Positions 62,149 to 64,000 of a stretch of DNA of 64,000 bases are shown here, piece by piece. Below the pieces are notes generated by a model. It did no database searches, was not told the origin of the DNA, and saw only the letters and a list, made by a program, of their open reading frames with translations. Each line of letters opens with the position of its first letter. Position 1 is the stretch's first letter. The position numbers and the translations under genes are program-made. This DNA is from Flavobacterium tistrianum (GTDB taxonomy: Bacteria > Bacteroidota > Bacteroidia > Flavobacteriales > Flavobacteriaceae): contig NZ_QJRH01000072.1 in the NCBI RefSeq assembly GCF_003254545.1, positions 1-64,000 on the forward strand. The letters are read 5' to 3'.

Positions 62149-62236
62149 GCGAAATCCTCGTCATGGTGATGGAACGGGAAACTGTCCAAAAAACTATCTT
62201 TTAGATATTTAGTCACACCTAAAGCGAGGGTTTCGT
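62149..62236 (+). ncRNA. Candidate branched structured RNA (leader or riboswitch-like)
   Basis: A closing stem of 11 bp, CGAAATCCTCG (62150-62160) with CGAGGGTTTCG (62225-62235), one G-U, plus one further G-U pair. Inside, GGTG (62165-62168) can pair with CACC (62216-62219), enclosing two hairpins: one with a GAAA tetraloop (stem 62171-62177 with 62182-62187, one bulged A) and one TATCT/AGATA (62195-62207). The element ends 19 bases before the start codon of the next gene, so it may be its 5' leader. I do not recognise it as a known class. Confidence 0.55.
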
Positions 62237-62254
62237 GCGTTTAATATTTTCGTT

Positions 62255-62530
62255 ATGACTAAGGAAAATCAAAAACCAACACATCAAGATGTAATGCCAT
62301 CAATGGCAAAATTCCTTTCAGACCTTTGGTTTGAAGGCGATTTTAGAGAACAGCCCAATTATCTGTCTGAGATTTTCAAGCGAATTCTTGAAACAGATTT
62401 GGGAGATGACAAAGAGCTAAGATCAAAAATGATGGAATGCATCAAAACCAGTGAAATGCTTGCCGAAACACTCGAACCGTTTTCGGATAAACAAATTCAG
62501 AAAGCCTGCAGTAAAATTTTAGCTGCTTAA
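62255..62530 (+). CDS. Small conserved-looking cytoplasmic protein of unknown function
   Basis: 91 residues, helical, no signal peptide or membrane segment. It has a tryptophan- and acid-rich middle (KFLSDLWFEGDFREQPNYL, RILETDLGDDKELR) and ends DKQIQKACSKILAA. Not recognised. Support for it being real comes from the strong terminator after its stop and the folded element just upstream. It lacks a Shine-Dalgarno sequence, which is normal in this phylum. Confidence 0.7.
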   Translation: MTKENQKPTHQDVMPSMAKFLSDLWFEGDFREQPNYLSEIFKRILETDLGDDKELRSKMMECIKTSEMLAETLEPFSDKQIQKACSKILAA

Positions 62531-62537
62531 AACAACA

Positions 62538-62582
62538 AAAAAGCGCGAACCGATTATAGTTTTTAATTGATTCGTGCTTTTT
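62538..62582 (+). terminator. Intrinsic terminator after the small gene
   Basis: A 12-bp stem AAAAAGCGCGAA/TTCGTGCTTTTT (62538-62549 with 62571-62582, one G-U) closed by a T run, 8 bases past the stop. Confidence 0.75.
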
Positions 62583-62608
62583 CCTTTCAAAATACTCGCT
62601 TTCTAAGT

Positions 62609-62616
62609 TATCTTTG
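62609..62616 (+). promoter_or_regulatory. -7 box for the DMT transporter
   Basis: TATCTTTG fits TAnnTTTG, 30 bases upstream of the ATG at 62646. Confidence 0.45.
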
Positions 62617-62645
62617 AAAAATAATACACGATTAAAATTCATTCA

Positions 62646-63533
62646 ATGAAACTGACCAAACCAAGATTAGCCCTAATCTGCGGTATACTCTGCATATCTA
62701 TTTTCCCGATATTGGTAAAATTACGTTTAACACCAGGATTGATTTCGGCTTTTTACCGAATGTTTTTTGCTGTCTTACTTTTATTGCCTTATGTTATTTT
62801 CAGCGGAAATTTCAAACTTCCAAAACTAAAATTTGCACTTTTAGCTGTGCTTTGCGGTGTTTTATTCTCATCTGATGTTGCAGTTTGGAATATTGCCATT
62901 CAGGAATCAAGCGCTACTCAGGCATCTTTATTGACCAATTTATCTCCTGTTTGGGTTGGAGTTGGTTCTTTCTTTTTTCTGAAAGCAAAACCTGCCACAA
63001 ATTTCTGGATCGGAACCTTGGTCGCTTTATTCGGAATGGTAATTTTAGTCGGTTTTGAATTTTTTATCGATTTAAACTTCGATAAAGCATTTCTATTTGC
63101 CGTTTTATCGGGCATTTTGTATTCGATTTATCTTTTGGTCAGCAAAAATGTACTTTCAGAAGTTGATGTTCTTTCGTTTATGACGATTAGTTTATTCGCT
63201 TCAAGCATCTATTTAGGGATTTTATGTTACGCGTTAGGTGAACCTTTCACTGGGTTTACAAATACTGGCTGGTTTGTACTCGTACTTCAGGCCGTTATTT
63301 GCCAATTGTGCGCTTGGCTTTCCATTAGTTATGCCACTCAGCACATGCGTGCAACGAGGGTTTCGCTAAGTTTATTGAGTCAAGCTGTAATTACCTCAAT
63401 TTTAGCTTGGTTGTTTTTGGAAGAACAAATAACTTTACAAATGATTATCGGCGGAATCATTCTCCTTTTCGGAATCCGAATTACTTTTTACGATAAAACG
63501 ATTTCTTTGAAAAGATTGTTTTCTAAGAATTGA
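62646..63533 (+). CDS. DMT-superfamily (EamA) transporter
   Basis: 295 residues, ten hydrophobic helices in two EamA halves. The first half has FYRMFFAVLLLLPYVIFSG and SSATQASLLTNLSPVWVG; the second has SISYATQHMRATRVSLSLLSQAVITSI followed by AWLFLEEQITLQMIIGG, the usual helix order. Members export metabolites or amino acids; the substrate here is unknown. Monocistronic between two unrelated genes. Confidence 0.9.
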   Translation: MKLTKPRLALICGILCISIFPILVKLRLTPGLISAFYRMFFAVLLLLPYVIFSGNFKLPKLKFALLAVLCGVLFSSDVAVWNIAIQESSATQASLLTNLSPVWVGVGSFFFLKAKPATNFWIGTLVALFGMVILVGFEFFIDLNFDKAFLFAVLSGILYSIYLLVSKNVLSEVDVLSFMTISLFASSIYLGILCYALGEPFTGFTNTGWFVLVLQAVICQLCAWLSISYATQHMRATRVSLSLLSQAVITSILAWLFLEEQITLQMIIGGIILLFGIRITFYDKTISLKRLFSKN

Positions 63534-63539
63534 GATTAA

Positions 63540-63576
63540 AAAGTTTCTCGCAGATTACGCAGATTGAGCAGATTTG
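63540..63576. repeat. Variant CGCAGATTACGCAGATT repeat
   Basis: CTCGCAGATTACGCAGATTGAGCAGATT consists of three degenerate units and resembles a shorter copy near 48555-48580. Non-coding, between the DMT transporter and the HAD hydrolase. Confidence 0.5.
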
Positions 63577-63708
63577 TTTTTATCTTAACAGAAATTAATC
63601 CGAGTAAAAAAAAATTAGTGAAATTACTTCATCACTTCTAAAAATCAATTATCTAATTAGCTATAATTCGTGAATTCGTGGCTAATAAAACTTGAAACAA
63701 AAAAACTT

Positions 63709-64000
63709 ATGTTACATAAAACTAAAATACCAAACCTAAAAGTAATCGCATTTGATGCTGATGATACTTTGTTTGTAAACGAACCTTATTTTCAGGAAAC
63801 CGAACATAAATTTTGCGCTTTGATGGAAGATTACCTTTCGCATCAAGGCATTTCGCAAGAATTATTTAAAATCGAAATTGCCAATCTGCCATTATATGGA
63901 TACGGAATCAAAGGTTATATTCTTTCGATGATCGAAGCGGCAATGAACATTTCGAACAATACTATTCCGATGGAAGTCATTGAAAAGATTATTCAGTACG
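63709..64000 (+). CDS. HAD-superfamily hydrolase (C-terminus beyond the window)
   Basis: 97 residues are visible, from the ATG at 63709 to the right edge. Motif I of the haloacid dehalogenase superfamily is clear (VIAFDADDTLFVNE), with the nucleophile aspartate and the acid aspartate two positions later. A helical cap region follows (YFQETEHKFCALMEDYL). Motifs II-IV and the substrate cannot be seen. Confidence 0.8.
   Translation, partial: MLHKTKIPNLKVIAFDADDTLFVNEPYFQETEHKFCALMEDYLSHQGISQELFKIEIANLPLYGYGIKGYILSMIEAAMNISNNTIPMEVIEKIIQY

Noticed and set aside
62149..62236. Hammerhead ribozyme possibility for the folded element
   Set aside because: CGAAA is present, but the conserved CUGAUGA core strand is not, so the fold does not match a hammerhead.

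Overview
The window is a low-GC chromosomal segment from a member of the Bacteroidetes, most likely Flavobacterium or a close relative. The evidence is very large secreted proteins that share a type IX secretion-like C-terminal tail, lipoproteins with acidic residues straight after the lipobox cysteine, a TonB receptor with a carboxypeptidase-like N-terminal domain, DUF4270, an OlsF-type lipid acyltransferase, and promoters of the Bacteroidetes form (TTG, about 19 bases, TAnnTTTG). No rRNA, tRNA, CRISPR array, transposase or phage gene was recognised.

Layout. 1-18.1 kb: four giant surface or secreted proteins (one cut by the left edge), with recX between the third and fourth. The three complete ones have unrelated N-terminal parts (14 delta-60 repeats; GEVED, lectin, PKD and fibronectin modules; a duplicated beta-sandwich plus cadherin-like unit with PA14-like domains) but the same C-terminal module of about 510-550 residues. 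18.1-22.1 kb: bioF, an NAD(P)-binding protein and atpDC. 22.3-31.4 kb, minus strand: a TonB receptor with an SGNH-hydrolase lipoprotein, then an operon of a degenerate half glycogen synthase, a DUF4270 lipoprotein and glmS. 31.5-37.4 kb, plus strand: panC, panD, an esterase-fold protein without the usual serine, radA, and a glycosyltransferase-51 protein with a long N-terminal region.

37.8-50.7 kb: an aldo-keto reductase, an OmpA-like lipoprotein, exonuclease III, a two-domain OlsF-like acyltransferase, four small membrane proteins (DUF805, TM2, DUF2752, DUF4234), a 2-hydroxyacid dehydrogenase, nhaA, a cytochrome c, proC, mgtE and rsmA. 50.9-64 kb: DUF4286, a TPR protein, lgt, serS, two poorly known proteins, a PrcB-like lipoprotein, a PhzF-family protein, a CDGSH protein, metG, a candidate structured RNA ahead of a small gene, a DMT transporter and the start of a HAD hydrolase.

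Between the housekeeping genes lie at least five families of short dispersed repeats, most able to fold into hairpins, plus one nested inverted-repeat element of about 285 bp. The items most worth a second look are the shared C-terminal module of the giant proteins, the branched RNA at 62149-62236, the half glycogen synthase operon, and the repeats that appear to supply promoter elements and part of the lgt coding sequence. All assignments come from reading the sequence; no database search was run.
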